A stretch of 64,000 bases of DNA from RHKX01 sp963784885 (lineage in GTDB: Bacteria > Actinomycetota > Thermoleophilia > Solirubrobacterales > 70-9). The stretch lies in the NCBI GenBank assembly GCA_963784885.1, contig CAWATA010000006.1, positions 1-64,000 on the forward strand. The letters run 5' to 3'. A program made the position numbers and the translations under genes. The notes beneath the pieces are model-generated. The model searched no databases. It saw only the letters and a program-made list of their open reading frames with translations, and was not told the origin of the DNA. This document shows, piece by piece, positions 25,411-34,261 of the stretch (position 1 is its first letter; each line of letters starts with the position of its first letter).

Positions 25411-26920
25411 TTCCGCCGGCGAGCGCAATCGCACGCTCGAGACGATTGCCGAGGCCTTCCCGGAACCGGCCGCCGGCGTGACCGCCGAGGTGCCGTTCTC
25501 ATCGCGCTGGAAGTGGAGCGGGTTGACTCTGAACGGCGAGGACCGGCCACGAAGCTACGTCGTCGGGGCGCCCGACGTCCTCGTCGGGTCCGGCGCGATG
25601 ACGTTGTCGCCGAGCCTGCAGGAGCGGCTCGAGGCCGAGGCCGGGCGAGGCCGCCGGGTCGTCGCCTTCGGCGAGGCCCGCCACGGCCTTCCCGCCGACC
25701 CCGGCGCCGAACCGCCGCCGGCGCTCGAGCCCCGCGCCCTCGTCGTGCTCGAGGAGACCATGCGGCCCGACGCGGCCGACACGATCGAGTTCATGCGCGA
25801 GCAGGAGGTCGACCTGAAGCTGATCTCCGGGGACGCGCGCCAGACGGTCACGGCCGTCGCATACGCGCTCGGCGTCGACCGGGAGGCCGGCGTCGTCGAG
25901 GGGTCCTCGCTGCCCAGCGATCCGCAGCAGCTCGCGGCCGTCGCCGAGGAGAACACGATCTTCTGCAGGATCACCCCCGATCAGAAGAAGGCCCTGGTGG
26001 GGGCGCTGTCGGACTCGGGAAGATTCACCGCGATGATCGGCGACGGGGTCAACGACGTGCCCGCCCTGAAGCAGGCCCGGCTCGCGGTTGCGATGGGCTC
26101 GGGCAGCCAGATCACCAAGGGCATCGCCGACATCGTCCTGCTCCGCGACCAGTTCTCGATGCTGCCGCGCGCGGTCGCCGAGGGCCGCCGGATCGCCCGC
26201 AACATCCACCGGCTCGGGCGCCTCTATCTGACGAAGACGGTCTACGCCGGCTTCTTGATCGTCGCCGCGGCGCTGATCGGCTTCACGTTCCCCTTCCTGC
26301 CGCGACAGCTCACGGTCGCCGCGATGCTCACGATCGGCATCCCGTCGTTCGTGCTGGCGCTGGCGCCGAGCGAGGGCCCGCTCTACCGCGGCCGCCTGCT
26401 GCGGGCGCTCGCCGCGTTCGCCGTCCCCGCCGGGGTCGGGATCGGCGTCGGCTCACTGCTCTCCTTCGCGCTCGTCGACAGCATCTTCGGCGGCACCCTG
26501 AACGAGGGCCGGACCGCTGCGACCACGACGCTGATCGTGCTCGGACTCGCCTTCATCCTCCTGCTCGAGCGCGGTCCCGGCCGCGAGCACATCGCGATCC
26601 AGAGCTACATGCTCGCGATGGTCACCGCCCTCGGCGGGCTCTACGCGGCGATCCTCGCGCTCGAGCCGCTGCGGAGCTTCTTCGAGCTCGAGCTGCTGTC
26701 CGCCGGGCAATGGTTCATCTGCATGCTCTCGGTGGCGGCCGGCCTCGTCGTCGCGAGCGCGCTCTGGCGCCTGCCCTACATCCAGCGACTCGAGCTCGAC
26801 CCCGACGGCGGGGGCCCGTCGACGATCGCCGGCGATCCGTTGCCGGAGCCGACCCATGGCGTCGGCATCGCCCGGCGCCCGCCGCCGGACCCCGGCGAAG
26901 ACCCGACCGAGGTGCTCTGA
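25403..26920 (+). CDS. Cation P-type ATPase, 5' truncated at the join
   Basis: About 505 residues of a larger pump (usually 800 or more). The frame enters at FAASAGERNRTLE, in the nucleotide-binding domain. Seen: RPDAADTIEFMREQEVDLKLISGD, CRITPDQKKALV, MIGDGVNDVPALKQARLAVAMG (hinge motif) and KGIADIVLLRDQFSML, then six C-terminal membrane helices with a proline-rich tail. Missing are the actuator domain, the first four helices and the phosphorylation motif DKTGT, which were lost at the join. Helix content places it with the P2/P3-like cation pumps; the ion is not clear. It ends with an ATGA overlap into pyruvate kinase. Confidence 0.85.
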   Translation, partial: FAASAGERNRTLETIAEAFPEPAAGVTAEVPFSSRWKWSGLTLNGEDRPRSYVVGAPDVLVGSGAMTLSPSLQERLEAEAGRGRRVVAFGEARHGLPADPGAEPPPALEPRALVVLEETMRPDAADTIEFMREQEVDLKLISGDARQTVTAVAYALGVDREAGVVEGSSLPSDPQQLAAVAEENTIFCRITPDQKKALVGALSDSGRFTAMIGDGVNDVPALKQARLAVAMGSGSQITKGIADIVLLRDQFSMLPRAVAEGRRIARNIHRLGRLYLTKTVYAGFLIVAAALIGFTFPFLPRQLTVAAMLTIGIPSFVLALAPSEGPLYRGRLLRALAAFAVPAGVGIGVGSLLSFALVDSIFGGTLNEGRTAATTTLIVLGLAFILLLERGPGREHIAIQSYMLAMVTALGGLYAAILALEPLRSFFELELLSAGQWFICMLSVAAGLVVASALWRLPYIQRLELDPDGGGPSTIAGDPLPEPTHGVGIARRPPPDPGEDPTEVL

Positions 26921-28350
26921 TGTCCGACCACCGACGGACCAAGATCGTCGCCACGGTCGGCCCCGCTTCGCGCTCGCCGAAGATCCTCGAACGCCTGATC
27001 TCGGCGGGCGCCGACGTCTTCCGGCTCAACTTCTCCCACGGCGATGAGGACAGCCACGCCGAGAACGTCGAGCGGATTCGTGCGGCGGGCGAGCTGATGG
27101 GCAAGTGGGTCGGGATCCTCGGCGACCTCCCGGGCCCGAAGCTGCGGCTCGACGAGGTCGAGAACGGCTTCGTCCAGATCGAGACCGGCAAGGAGCTGAC
27201 GCTGACGACCGACGACGGCCAGATCGGCTCCTGTGAGCTGCTGTCGGTCGGCTGGGACGGGCTCACGGCGGCGGTCGGCGAGGGCGACCCGATCTACCTC
27301 GCGGACGGACGCGTCCGGCTGCGCGCGCTCGAGGTCGAGGGGGACGAGATCCGCTGCATGGTCGAAGCCGGCGGCCGGGTCGCCTCCCACCAGGGGGTCA
27401 ACCTGCCCGACAGCAGCGCTTCGATGCCCGCCGCCGGAATCGCCGACATCCGCTGGGTCGACTTCGCCATCGACCACGAGATCGACCTGCTCGCGGTCTC
27501 GTTCGTGCGCTCGCCCGCCGATCTCGAGCCGGTCTCCGAGCGGCTGGCCGAGCGCCATTCCGACATCCCTCTGATCGCCAAGATCGAGAAGCCGCAGGCG
27601 GCCGAGCAGGCCGAGACCATCGTCGACGCGGCGACGAGCGGGATCATGGTCGCCCGCGGCGATCTCGGCATCGAGCTGCCGATCGAGGCGGTGCCGGCGA
27701 CGCAGAAGCACCTGATCAGGATCGCCGGCCGCGGCTCGAAGCCGGTGATAACCGCAACCCAGATGCTCGCCTCGATGGTCACCAGCGACCGCCCGACGAG
27801 GGCGGAGGTGACCGACGTCGCCAACGCGATCTACGACGGGACCGACGCGGTGATGCTTTCCGAGGAGACCGCCATCGGCGACCATCCCGTCGAGGCGGTT
27901 GCGACCATGGACCGGGTCGCCAGGGCCACCGAGCCCGACCTTCCCTACGGAGACTGGCTGCTGAACCGGGTCGAAATCGGTGGCGACGACGTCTCGACCG
28001 CGGTCGCGCAGGGCGCCGTCGGGTCCACGTACCGGCTCGGCCTCGCGGCGATCGTCGTGCCGACGCAGAGCGGCCGGACTGCGCGGATCGTCTCGGCCTT
28101 CCGGCCTGAGGTTCCGATCCTCGCGATCTCGCCGCGGATCGAGACCGTCCGGCGCCTCAACCTCCTTTTCGGCGTCCGCTGCGTCCTGCACGAGCAGTGG
28201 GGCGAGCTCCGCGACCTGCTCACCGACTGCGCGATGATCGCCCGCCGCGAGGGCATCGCCAAGCCCGGCGAGCTGATCGCGGTCACGGCCGGGCTGCCGG
28301 ACCAGGAGCTCGGCACCAACCTGTTCGAGATCCACCGCATCCCCTGGTGA
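26920..28350 (+). CDS. pyk: Pyruvate kinase
   Basis: A 476-residue enzyme converting phosphoenolpyruvate and ADP to pyruvate and ATP. RRTKIVATVGPAS opens the barrel; LNFSHGD, GDLPGPKLR, the catalytic-Lys region LIAKIEKPQA, MVARGDLGIELP (metal-binding), ITATQMLASM and DAVMLSEETAIGDHPVE all fit. The C-terminal domain ends with GTNLFEIHRIPW. Length is normal. Its ATG overlaps the stop of the P-type ATPase (ATGA), so the two are likely cotranscribed. Confidence 0.95.
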   Translation: MSDHRRTKIVATVGPASRSPKILERLISAGADVFRLNFSHGDEDSHAENVERIRAAGELMGKWVGILGDLPGPKLRLDEVENGFVQIETGKELTLTTDDGQIGSCELLSVGWDGLTAAVGEGDPIYLADGRVRLRALEVEGDEIRCMVEAGGRVASHQGVNLPDSSASMPAAGIADIRWVDFAIDHEIDLLAVSFVRSPADLEPVSERLAERHSDIPLIAKIEKPQAAEQAETIVDAATSGIMVARGDLGIELPIEAVPATQKHLIRIAGRGSKPVITATQMLASMVTSDRPTRAEVTDVANAIYDGTDAVMLSEETAIGDHPVEAVATMDRVARATEPDLPYGDWLLNRVEIGGDDVSTAVAQGAVGSTYRLGLAAIVVPTQSGRTARIVSAFRPEVPILAISPRIETVRRLNLLFGVRCVLHEQWGELRDLLTDCAMIARREGIAKPGELIAVTAGLPDQELGTNLFEIHRIPW

Positions 28351-28355
28351 TCGGG

Positions 28356-28955
28356 TCAGGCGCGCGGGTGGGCGTCGACCCGTCGGACCCACTCATCGAG
28401 GTGCGGGTGCGAGTCCGCCCGGAGGAGGTCGGCGAGGATCGCGTGGAATGCCTGCTCGTCGCCGGGCTCGGGGTCGATCTCCGCGTACTTGAGGAACGGG
28501 AAGACGCAGACGTCGACGATTCCGAGCACGGCGCCGCCGAAGTAGGGGCCGTCGCCGAGGAGGTCGGCGAGCCAGGCGGTCCAGCCCCGCGAGCGCGCCC
28601 GCAGCGCGCCGGCGTCCGGGGGCTCGGGTCCGTCGAGGGCATTGGGCGGGCCCTTCCAAACGCGATCGAACCAGTCCATGGTGACCCGGGCCGCCGCCCG
28701 CTCGGGGCCGCCCGCCGGCAGCAGCGGCGGGTCCGGGCTCTCGGCCTCGATCCGCTCGACGATCCGCATCGAGCCGCGCACGACCTCGACGCTGAACTCG
28801 GCGATCGGGACGAGGCGCTGACCGCTGAGCTCGACGACGGCGGAGCGGTCCTCGTCGGGATGATCGACCCACTCGATCGGCACCGACTTGTGGCCGGCGG
28901 CGAGCGCGACCCGTTCGACGTTGGTGGAGAAGGGGACCCGGTGAACCCTGATCAT
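28356..28955 (-). CDS. Glutathione S-transferase-like protein
   Basis: A 199-residue protein with GST layout: thioredoxin-like N-terminus (IRVHRVPFSTNVERVALAAGHK, VPIEWVDHPDE, GQRLVPIAE, SMRIVERIE) and an all-helical C-terminal domain (GDGPYFGGAVLGIVDVCVFPFL). The N-terminal Ser in PFSTN may be the catalytic residue. High-GC actinomycetes generally use mycothiol, so the real thiol partner is unknown. It follows the methyltransferase by 10 bases on the same strand and is probably in its operon. Start is the ATG at 28955. Confidence 0.75.
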   Translation of the reverse strand: MIRVHRVPFSTNVERVALAAGHKSVPIEWVDHPDEDRSAVVELSGQRLVPIAEFSVEVVRGSMRIVERIEAESPDPPLLPAGGPERAAARVTMDWFDRVWKGPPNALDGPEPPDAGALRARSRGWTAWLADLLGDGPYFGGAVLGIVDVCVFPFLKYAEIDPEPGDEQAFHAILADLLRADSHPHLDEWVRRVDAHPRA

Positions 28956-28965
28956 CGACCCGGCA

Positions 28966-30003
28966 TCATGCCGATGCCGCGATCCGGCCGGAGCCCGATC
29001 GATCGATGCCTCGCCGCCCGGGGACCCGCGCGGCGAACATCCGGTAGCCGCCGACGGGCGGATGCGCGTGCGCGTCCTCGAATCCGGAGCTCGCGAGGCG
29101 ATCGAGCAACTCGGACGGGCTGACGGCACCGCCGCCCCAGATCCGGGCGCGGACGCGGCTCGACGCGGCCGAGACCGGATCGGCCTCGGAGACGTCGACG
29201 GCGAGGACGAGGAGCCAGCCCCCAGCGCGCAGCGAGCGCTCGACCCGCGCGAGCCCGGCGGCGAATGCCTCCGGCGAGAGGAATGGCTGCGGGACTACCG
29301 CGAGGTCGTAGCGACGGATCGCGTCGAGCTCCTCGACGCCGTGGGAGAGGAAGGCGATCCGGGCGCCGAGCCCGGCGGCGCGGACCCGGTCGCGACCGAT
29401 CCGGCGCGCCGCCGCGTTCGGCTCGAGGCACTCGGCTGCGACCTCCGGGTAGACCATGCAGAGCTCGGAGCTGATCACGCCGACGCCGGCGCCGACGTCG
29501 AGGAACATCGCGCCGGGACGCTCGAGCGCGTCGCGAAGCCCGTCCAGCGACGGCAGGACGTGCTCGGCTGAGAGCCGGAACAAACCGGCCGTCTCGCCCT
29601 GCGCGACGAGAACGTCGGGGTCGAGGTGATCCCAGCCCGATTCGAGGGCACCGGCGCGCGCGCGGCGGAGGGCCTCGGCGGTCTGCAGGTGGTCGCTGCG
29701 GATCCCGGCACGGGTGACCCGCTCGAGCGAACCGGAGCGGAAGGTCTCGAACGCGGGCGTCGCGACGAAGCTGTCGCCGTCCGCATCGGCGGCGCCGAGC
29801 GCGACCAGGACCCCGAGCAGATCCTCGACGAGCTCGCGCTCGAGGTCGAGCCGGCGCGAGAGCTCGGCCGCCGTCACGGGCGATCCGAGCTCGGCGACGA
29901 TCCCGAGCTCGAAGCACGCCGAGAGGCTCGCGTACGTCCATGCCGCCGAGCTGAGATCGGCGATGTTGTCGAGGATGTCGGGGCCCCTGGCGACCTGGTT
30001 CAT
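28966..30003 (-). CDS. SAM-dependent methyltransferase with winged-helix N-terminus
   Basis: About 345 residues. N-terminal dimerisation/winged-helix part (SAAWTYASLSACFELGIVAEL, TAAELSRRLDLERELVEDLL), then a class I methyltransferase domain with the SAM loop MFLDVGAGVGVISSELC and LEPNAAARRIGRDR. The layout matches O-methyltransferases of the hydroxyindole/polyketide type. Its ATG overlaps the crotonase stop (ATGA), placing it in an operon of crotonase, methyltransferase and GST-like gene. The substrate is unknown. Confidence 0.78.
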   Translation of the reverse strand: MNQVARGPDILDNIADLSSAAWTYASLSACFELGIVAELGSPVTAAELSRRLDLERELVEDLLGVLVALGAADADGDSFVATPAFETFRSGSLERVTRAGIRSDHLQTAEALRRARAGALESGWDHLDPDVLVAQGETAGLFRLSAEHVLPSLDGLRDALERPGAMFLDVGAGVGVISSELCMVYPEVAAECLEPNAAARRIGRDRVRAAGLGARIAFLSHGVEELDAIRRYDLAVVPQPFLSPEAFAAGLARVERSLRAGGWLLVLAVDVSEADPVSAASSRVRARIWGGGAVSPSELLDRLASSGFEDAHAHPPVGGYRMFAARVPGRRGIDRSGSGRIAASA

Positions 30004-30893
30004 GAGAGACCGTGATCGCCGAACGGCTCGTCTCGGCGACGTACCGCTTCCCTGTACCCGGCATCGGCCGCGTGACGCGCGAACTCGTAACCCTCCGGCG
30101 TGTGGCGGGCGATCCCGTCGAAGAAGACGCTCATCACCTGGTTGCCGTAGAGGCCCTGGCTGAGCAGCGGCGCGTTGATTGCGAGCTTGTGCATGACGAG
30201 CTGGTTGACCGGCAGTCGGGCGACGCGCTCGAGCAGCGCATCGAAGGCCGCGTCGAGCTCGGCGAGCGAAGCCGCCTCGGATGCGAGCCCCCACTGGACG
30301 GCGGTCGTCCCATCGATCGAGTCCCCGGTCAGGAGCAGGCGGCGGGCGCGCTCGACGCCGACGCGGTGAGCCCACAGCATCGATGTCGGCACACCCCAGA
30401 CCCGGGCGGGCGGGTAGCCGATCTTGGCCCGGTCCTCGACGACGATCAGATCCGAACAGAGAGCCATGTCGGTGCCGCCGGCGACGCAGAAGCCGTGGAC
30501 CTTGCAGACGACCGGCTTGTCGGAGTGGAACAGCGACATGAAGCCGCGCAGGTTCCGGGACATCATCTGGAAGTCGGTGACCGGGTCCCAGGTGCGGTTC
30601 GGATCGTGGTTGGCGGCGACCGTCGCCGGGTCGTCGGGACGGCCGCTGCCCTCCTCGCCGGACCCGCCGCCGAACGCCTCGGCAGCGCCGAGGTCGTAGC
30701 CGCCGCAGAAGCCGTTGCCGTTGCCGGCGAGCGCGACCACGTGCACCGCCGGATCGAGGTTCGCCTCCTCGACCGCCGCTGCGAGCTCGGCCGGCATCGC
30801 CAGGGTTATCCCGTTCCCCCGCTCGGGCCGGTTCAGGGTGATGCGCGCGATCCGCCCGTCCCGTTCGTAGATGAGTGTCTCGGGCGCCACCAT
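30000..30893 (-). CDS. Enoyl-CoA hydratase/isomerase (crotonase family)
   Basis: A protein of 297 residues. LIYERDGRIARITLNRPERGN opens the fold; GNGNGFCGGYDL forms the first oxyanion-hole strand; KPVVCKVHGFCVAGGTDMALCSDLIV is the second signature. A Gly/acid-rich insert (AFGGGSGEEGSGRPDD) precedes the core. Usual family Glu residues for hydration are not clearly placed, so the reaction (hydratase, isomerase or hydrolase) cannot be told. First gene of a tightly packed minus-strand operon; an AGGGA site precedes the ATG at 30893. Confidence 0.82.
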   Translation of the reverse strand: MVAPETLIYERDGRIARITLNRPERGNGITLAMPAELAAAVEEANLDPAVHVVALAGNGNGFCGGYDLGAAEAFGGGSGEEGSGRPDDPATVAANHDPNRTWDPVTDFQMMSRNLRGFMSLFHSDKPVVCKVHGFCVAGGTDMALCSDLIVVEDRAKIGYPPARVWGVPTSMLWAHRVGVERARRLLLTGDSIDGTTAVQWGLASEAASLAELDAAFDALLERVARLPVNQLVMHKLAINAPLLSQGLYGNQVMSVFFDGIARHTPEGYEFARHAADAGYREAVRRRDEPFGDHGLS

Positions 30894-31043
30894 TCCCTGA
30901 TCGAAACGTAACGATCTCCCGCCCGGATCACCTTCCCGGATCGATGGGTCCCGGGCTGCCCTCCTGCCGCGACCCAGGAGTGGCGAGCGGCGGATTCCCG
31001 CCTGGCAACGGAAACGCACCACGCGGTCCGGTCGGCGCAGCCG

Positions 31044-32030
31044 CTACTGATCGAGCTGGTCGATCGTGCAGGCGCTCGGATCCTTGTCGTCGCGCCAGCG
31101 GAGAATCTTGGCGCCGTGACGGATCCGGCCGGCGCTGACGTGGTCGAAGCTGACCTCGATGACTAGCTCCGGCCGCAGCGAGACCCACTCGAGGTCGCGA
31201 TCGGCGGCCCACCGGCTCGGGTCGGCGGAGCCGCGGTCGCCGGTCTCGTAGGGAGCGAGGGTGCCGACGAGCTCCCGCTTCTGCGCCGCCTTCAGGCCGG
31301 AGGTATGACCGACCACCCGGAGATCGTCGCCGTCGTAGAGCCCGAGCATCAGCGAGCCGACCGTGTCCGGCTCCTTGCCGGGCCGCCAGCCGGCGACGAC
31401 GGCGTCGATCGTGCGCAGGCGCTTGATCTTCACCATCGCAGTCCGCTTGCCCGGCGAGTAGGGAGCGTCGAGCTGTTTGGCGATCACGCCCTCCCCCGAC
31501 TCGAGCCAGCGAGCGGCGGCGTCCGGGTCGAGCGTCAGCGGCGTCAGCTCGATCGAGCCGGCGGTCCAGCCGCCCGGGCCCTCCTCGCTCGCCCCGGGGA
31601 ATCCCGAGACGAGCTCGACGAGGGCGGCGCGGCGCTCGGCGAAGGGGCGATCCATCAGGCTCGCGCCGTCGAGCGCGATCAGGTCGAAGGCGCGGAAGCG
31701 GGCGGGCGTCTCCCCGGCGAGGCGGTTGATCCGCGACTCCGCCGGGTGGATCCGGTTCTGAAGGGCGTCGAAGACCTCGGCGCCGTCATCGTCGAGGATC
31801 ACCAGCTCGCCGTCGATCACGTACTCGCCCGCCGGGAATTCGAGCTCCGGGAAGTAGCGCCCGAGCGGCTTGCCGCCCCGTGATTGCACGTACGGCTCGC
31901 CGGAGTCGCGAAAGACGAGCGCGCGGAAGCCGTCGTACTTGGGCTCGTAGGCGATGCCGTCTCCGGCGGGAATCTTCTTGGCCGAGCGGGCGAGCTGTGG
32001 TTCGAGCGGCGGTTTCGGCGGGGCGCTCAC
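31044..32030 (-). CDS. ATP-dependent DNA ligase, LigC type
   Basis: A 328-residue ligase. The adenylation motif EPKYDGFRA has Lys31 as the AMP acceptor. Further nucleotidyltransferase motifs are YVIDGELVI, FDLIALDG, EGVIAKQLDAPY and MVKIKRLRTID. A C-terminal OB domain follows (VGHTSGLKAAQKRELV, RPELVIEVSFDHV). The size and the absence of polymerase or nuclease domains match actinobacterial LigC, a backup repair ligase. It lies three genes' width from no other repair gene, and is preceded by the PI-PLC-like gene on the same strand with only 13 bases between. Confidence 0.88.
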   Translation of the reverse strand: MSAPPKPPLEPQLARSAKKIPAGDGIAYEPKYDGFRALVFRDSGEPYVQSRGGKPLGRYFPELEFPAGEYVIDGELVILDDDGAEVFDALQNRIHPAESRINRLAGETPARFRAFDLIALDGASLMDRPFAERRAALVELVSGFPGASEEGPGGWTAGSIELTPLTLDPDAAARWLESGEGVIAKQLDAPYSPGKRTAMVKIKRLRTIDAVVAGWRPGKEPDTVGSLMLGLYDGDDLRVVGHTSGLKAAQKRELVGTLAPYETGDRGSADPSRWAADRDLEWVSLRPELVIEVSFDHVSAGRIRHGAKILRWRDDKDPSACTIDQLDQ

Positions 32031-32043
32031 CGAACCGTTCCGA

Positions 32044-34209
32044 TCACCGGGTGGTCCGGACCGAGGGCTCGGCGTCGGCCGGGATGCCGTTGAGGACGTT
32101 CGCGACGCCGAGGACGTCGCCCTCGTTGTAGTAGTCGACGGCGATGATGTTCGGGCGCAGGCCGCGGACCCGTGCGCAGACCCGGGCCCGTTTCCCGAGC
32201 ACGTCGGCGGCGTTGATCTTTCCCTGCAGCGCCGGATCGCGGGGAATCCTCTCGATCCAGTTGTTGATCTGAAACAGCGGGTTGTCGGGATCGCCGCGGT
32301 TCTCCCGGCAGCTCGCCGGACCGGTGATCTCGTCGACGTTGTTGAACGTGTAGGGCGTCTCCTGGATCAGGTCGAAGGCTCGCTCATACCACGGGAACTT
32401 CCCGTCACCGTTGTCGCGCTCGGCCATCACGAGCAGGCGCTTGTCCTGCTCGATCAGGGAGCCGAGGGTCGGCCAGACCGTGTTCGGCCGCGGCGCGTAG
32501 GCCCACCGGAGCAGGCCCGAGCGCTGGAACGCCTGCGCGGTCTCCTCCGGAGAGACGACGTCCTCGATGACGATCGCCAGGAACTCGTCCGGATGGGCGG
32601 CCATCCAGTCCCGGATCTCGTCGAGGGCCACGTCGAGCTTGGTCGCACCGAGCTCGCAGAGGACGTGACAGAGGTAGGGCTCGGACTTGCCCGTCGGCTC
32701 GGCCCCGAACCGGAGTCGGCCGACGAGGTCCTCGGCGCGCTGAACCGTTTCGGCGCCGAGCTCGGCCTCGACCTCCTTGCGCGTCTTGTCCTCCTTGCCG
32801 AGATCGGTGATGACGCCGCCGAAGCCGCGCCCCGCCTTCCCGATCCCGTAGTGAGTGTCGATCAGCAGCCCGCGGATCCCGTCGTCGAGCTGGCGGATGA
32901 TCCCGTAGCGCTGGTTCGGGATGAACCAGCCCGGCTCCGCCGCCGCCGACATCGCGTTGTGGGTGGCCGGAATCGTCACCTGGTCGATTCGCTTGCCGCA
33001 GAGCTCGGGGTAGCCGTTGCAGGCCTCCGGCGGACCCAGCGGACGAGCCTCGCTCCGCCGTTCGCCCCCGACCACCAGGACGGCTACGAGGATCGCGACC
33101 GCAACCCCGCCCGCCGCGGCGAGACGCATCGGGCGGAAGGTTCGATGGACTCCGGCCGTGCCGGTCTCGAAGGGTGCGAGGACACCGAGCACCTCGACGA
33201 TCGCGACGTAGACGAGCCAGGCGCCGGCGAAGACCGCGACGACCGAGACGACCGACAGCGGGTCGACGATCAGCCAGACGCCGACCACACCGATCAGCAA
33301 TCCGCGGAGGACGCCCAGGACGGGACGCGAGGGGTGCGAGCGAGCGAGCTCCGCCCCGCGCACGAGCGGCTCGAGCGGATCGATCTCGGCGGCGCCGAAG
33401 CGGGCGGCGGCGGCCAGAAGCAGCGACAGGACACCGACTCCGATCGTCCACAGGAGCAGGCCCCCGAGGATCGCATCCCAGGTCGCGGCGGCCGCATCCC
33501 GGTAGAGCGGATCGGTGATCTGCCCGAGCGCCACCGACCGACCGACCACCAGGATGACGAGCCCCACGGCCGCCGCGACGCCGACCGCGATGCCCGCTCG
33601 CTGGACGGCGCGCCGGCGGACCGGCGCGACGAAAACCGACATTGCGAGCAGGAAGAAGGCGAGAAACGGCAGCAGGATTCCGAGCAGATCGACCTCGCGC
33701 ACGAACCGCAGCGGCGTGATCGTGACCTTGGAGCCGAGGATCGCCGTCTTGACGTTGGTCAGCTCCTTCGGCACGTTCTTGCCGAGCTGCGGCGTCAACG
33801 CTTCGATCGCCTTGGCCGCGACCACGGTCGCGTCCGTCAGGTTGAGCAGGAGCGCGTCCGGGCTCCGGTTCGCGAGCTTGGCATCGACCGCCTTCACGGC
33901 CTCGGTGAACGCCGCCTTCGCGGGAGGTGTCCCGAGCGCGGAGACGACGATCGACTCGATCAGCGGCCGGGCGTTGACGAGCTCGCCGGAGCCGGAGTCG
34001 ACGATGCCGTCGACGATCGGCTGAGCGATCGCCAGCCGGGTCCGCTGATCCTCGAGGGCGGTCCGGGCGTTGGCGGCGAGGTTGTCGGGCTCGAACAGCT
34101 CCTGCCTGGCGTAGAGGAGGAAGCCACCGGTCAGGGCGAAGAACGCGCCGAGGACGGCGAGGGCGATCGACGCCCCGTGGCTGTGAAGCCTGCGGCTCTG
34201 CTCTCCCAT
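32044..34209 (-). CDS. Membrane protein with C-terminal PI-PLC-like domain
   Basis: A protein of 721 residues. Residues 15-40 form one helix, followed by an exterior segment of about 150 residues rich in helix-forming residues. Five or so more membrane helices fill about 180-385, and the last third is a phosphatidylinositol-specific phospholipase C-like TIM barrel. IPATHNAMSAAAEPGWF supplies the first catalytic His and GIRGLLIDTHYG the second region; EFLAIVIEDVVS continues the barrel. It probably acts on a lipid or phosphodiester outside the membrane; phosphatidylinositol is plausible in actinomycetes but unproven. ATG start; a divergent gene begins 52 bases away. Confidence 0.8.
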   Translation of the reverse strand: MGEQSRRLHSHGASIALAVLGAFFALTGGFLLYARQELFEPDNLAANARTALEDQRTRLAIAQPIVDGIVDSGSGELVNARPLIESIVVSALGTPPAKAAFTEAVKAVDAKLANRSPDALLLNLTDATVVAAKAIEALTPQLGKNVPKELTNVKTAILGSKVTITPLRFVREVDLLGILLPFLAFFLLAMSVFVAPVRRRAVQRAGIAVGVAAAVGLVILVVGRSVALGQITDPLYRDAAAATWDAILGGLLLWTIGVGVLSLLLAAAARFGAAEIDPLEPLVRGAELARSHPSRPVLGVLRGLLIGVVGVWLIVDPLSVVSVVAVFAGAWLVYVAIVEVLGVLAPFETGTAGVHRTFRPMRLAAAGGVAVAILVAVLVVGGERRSEARPLGPPEACNGYPELCGKRIDQVTIPATHNAMSAAAEPGWFIPNQRYGIIRQLDDGIRGLLIDTHYGIGKAGRGFGGVITDLGKEDKTRKEVEAELGAETVQRAEDLVGRLRFGAEPTGKSEPYLCHVLCELGATKLDVALDEIRDWMAAHPDEFLAIVIEDVVSPEETAQAFQRSGLLRWAYAPRPNTVWPTLGSLIEQDKRLLVMAERDNGDGKFPWYERAFDLIQETPYTFNNVDEITGPASCRENRGDPDNPLFQINNWIERIPRDPALQGKINAADVLGKRARVCARVRGLRPNIIAVDYYNEGDVLGVANVLNGIPADAEPSVRTTR

Positions 34210-34261
34210 GCCTCACGATTGAACCAGCGACGGCGGCGAGGTGCGCAATACCGTTCGCGAC

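Noticed and set aside
25513..26919. Long arginine-rich open frame upstream of and continuous with pyruvate kinase
   Set aside because: It is the other frame of the P-type ATPase; at this GC shadow frames stay open for hundreds of codons. The kinase begins at the ATGA overlap.
26776..28392. Minus-strand open frame of 538 codons over the pyruvate kinase
   Set aside because: Shadow of pyk; no motifs.
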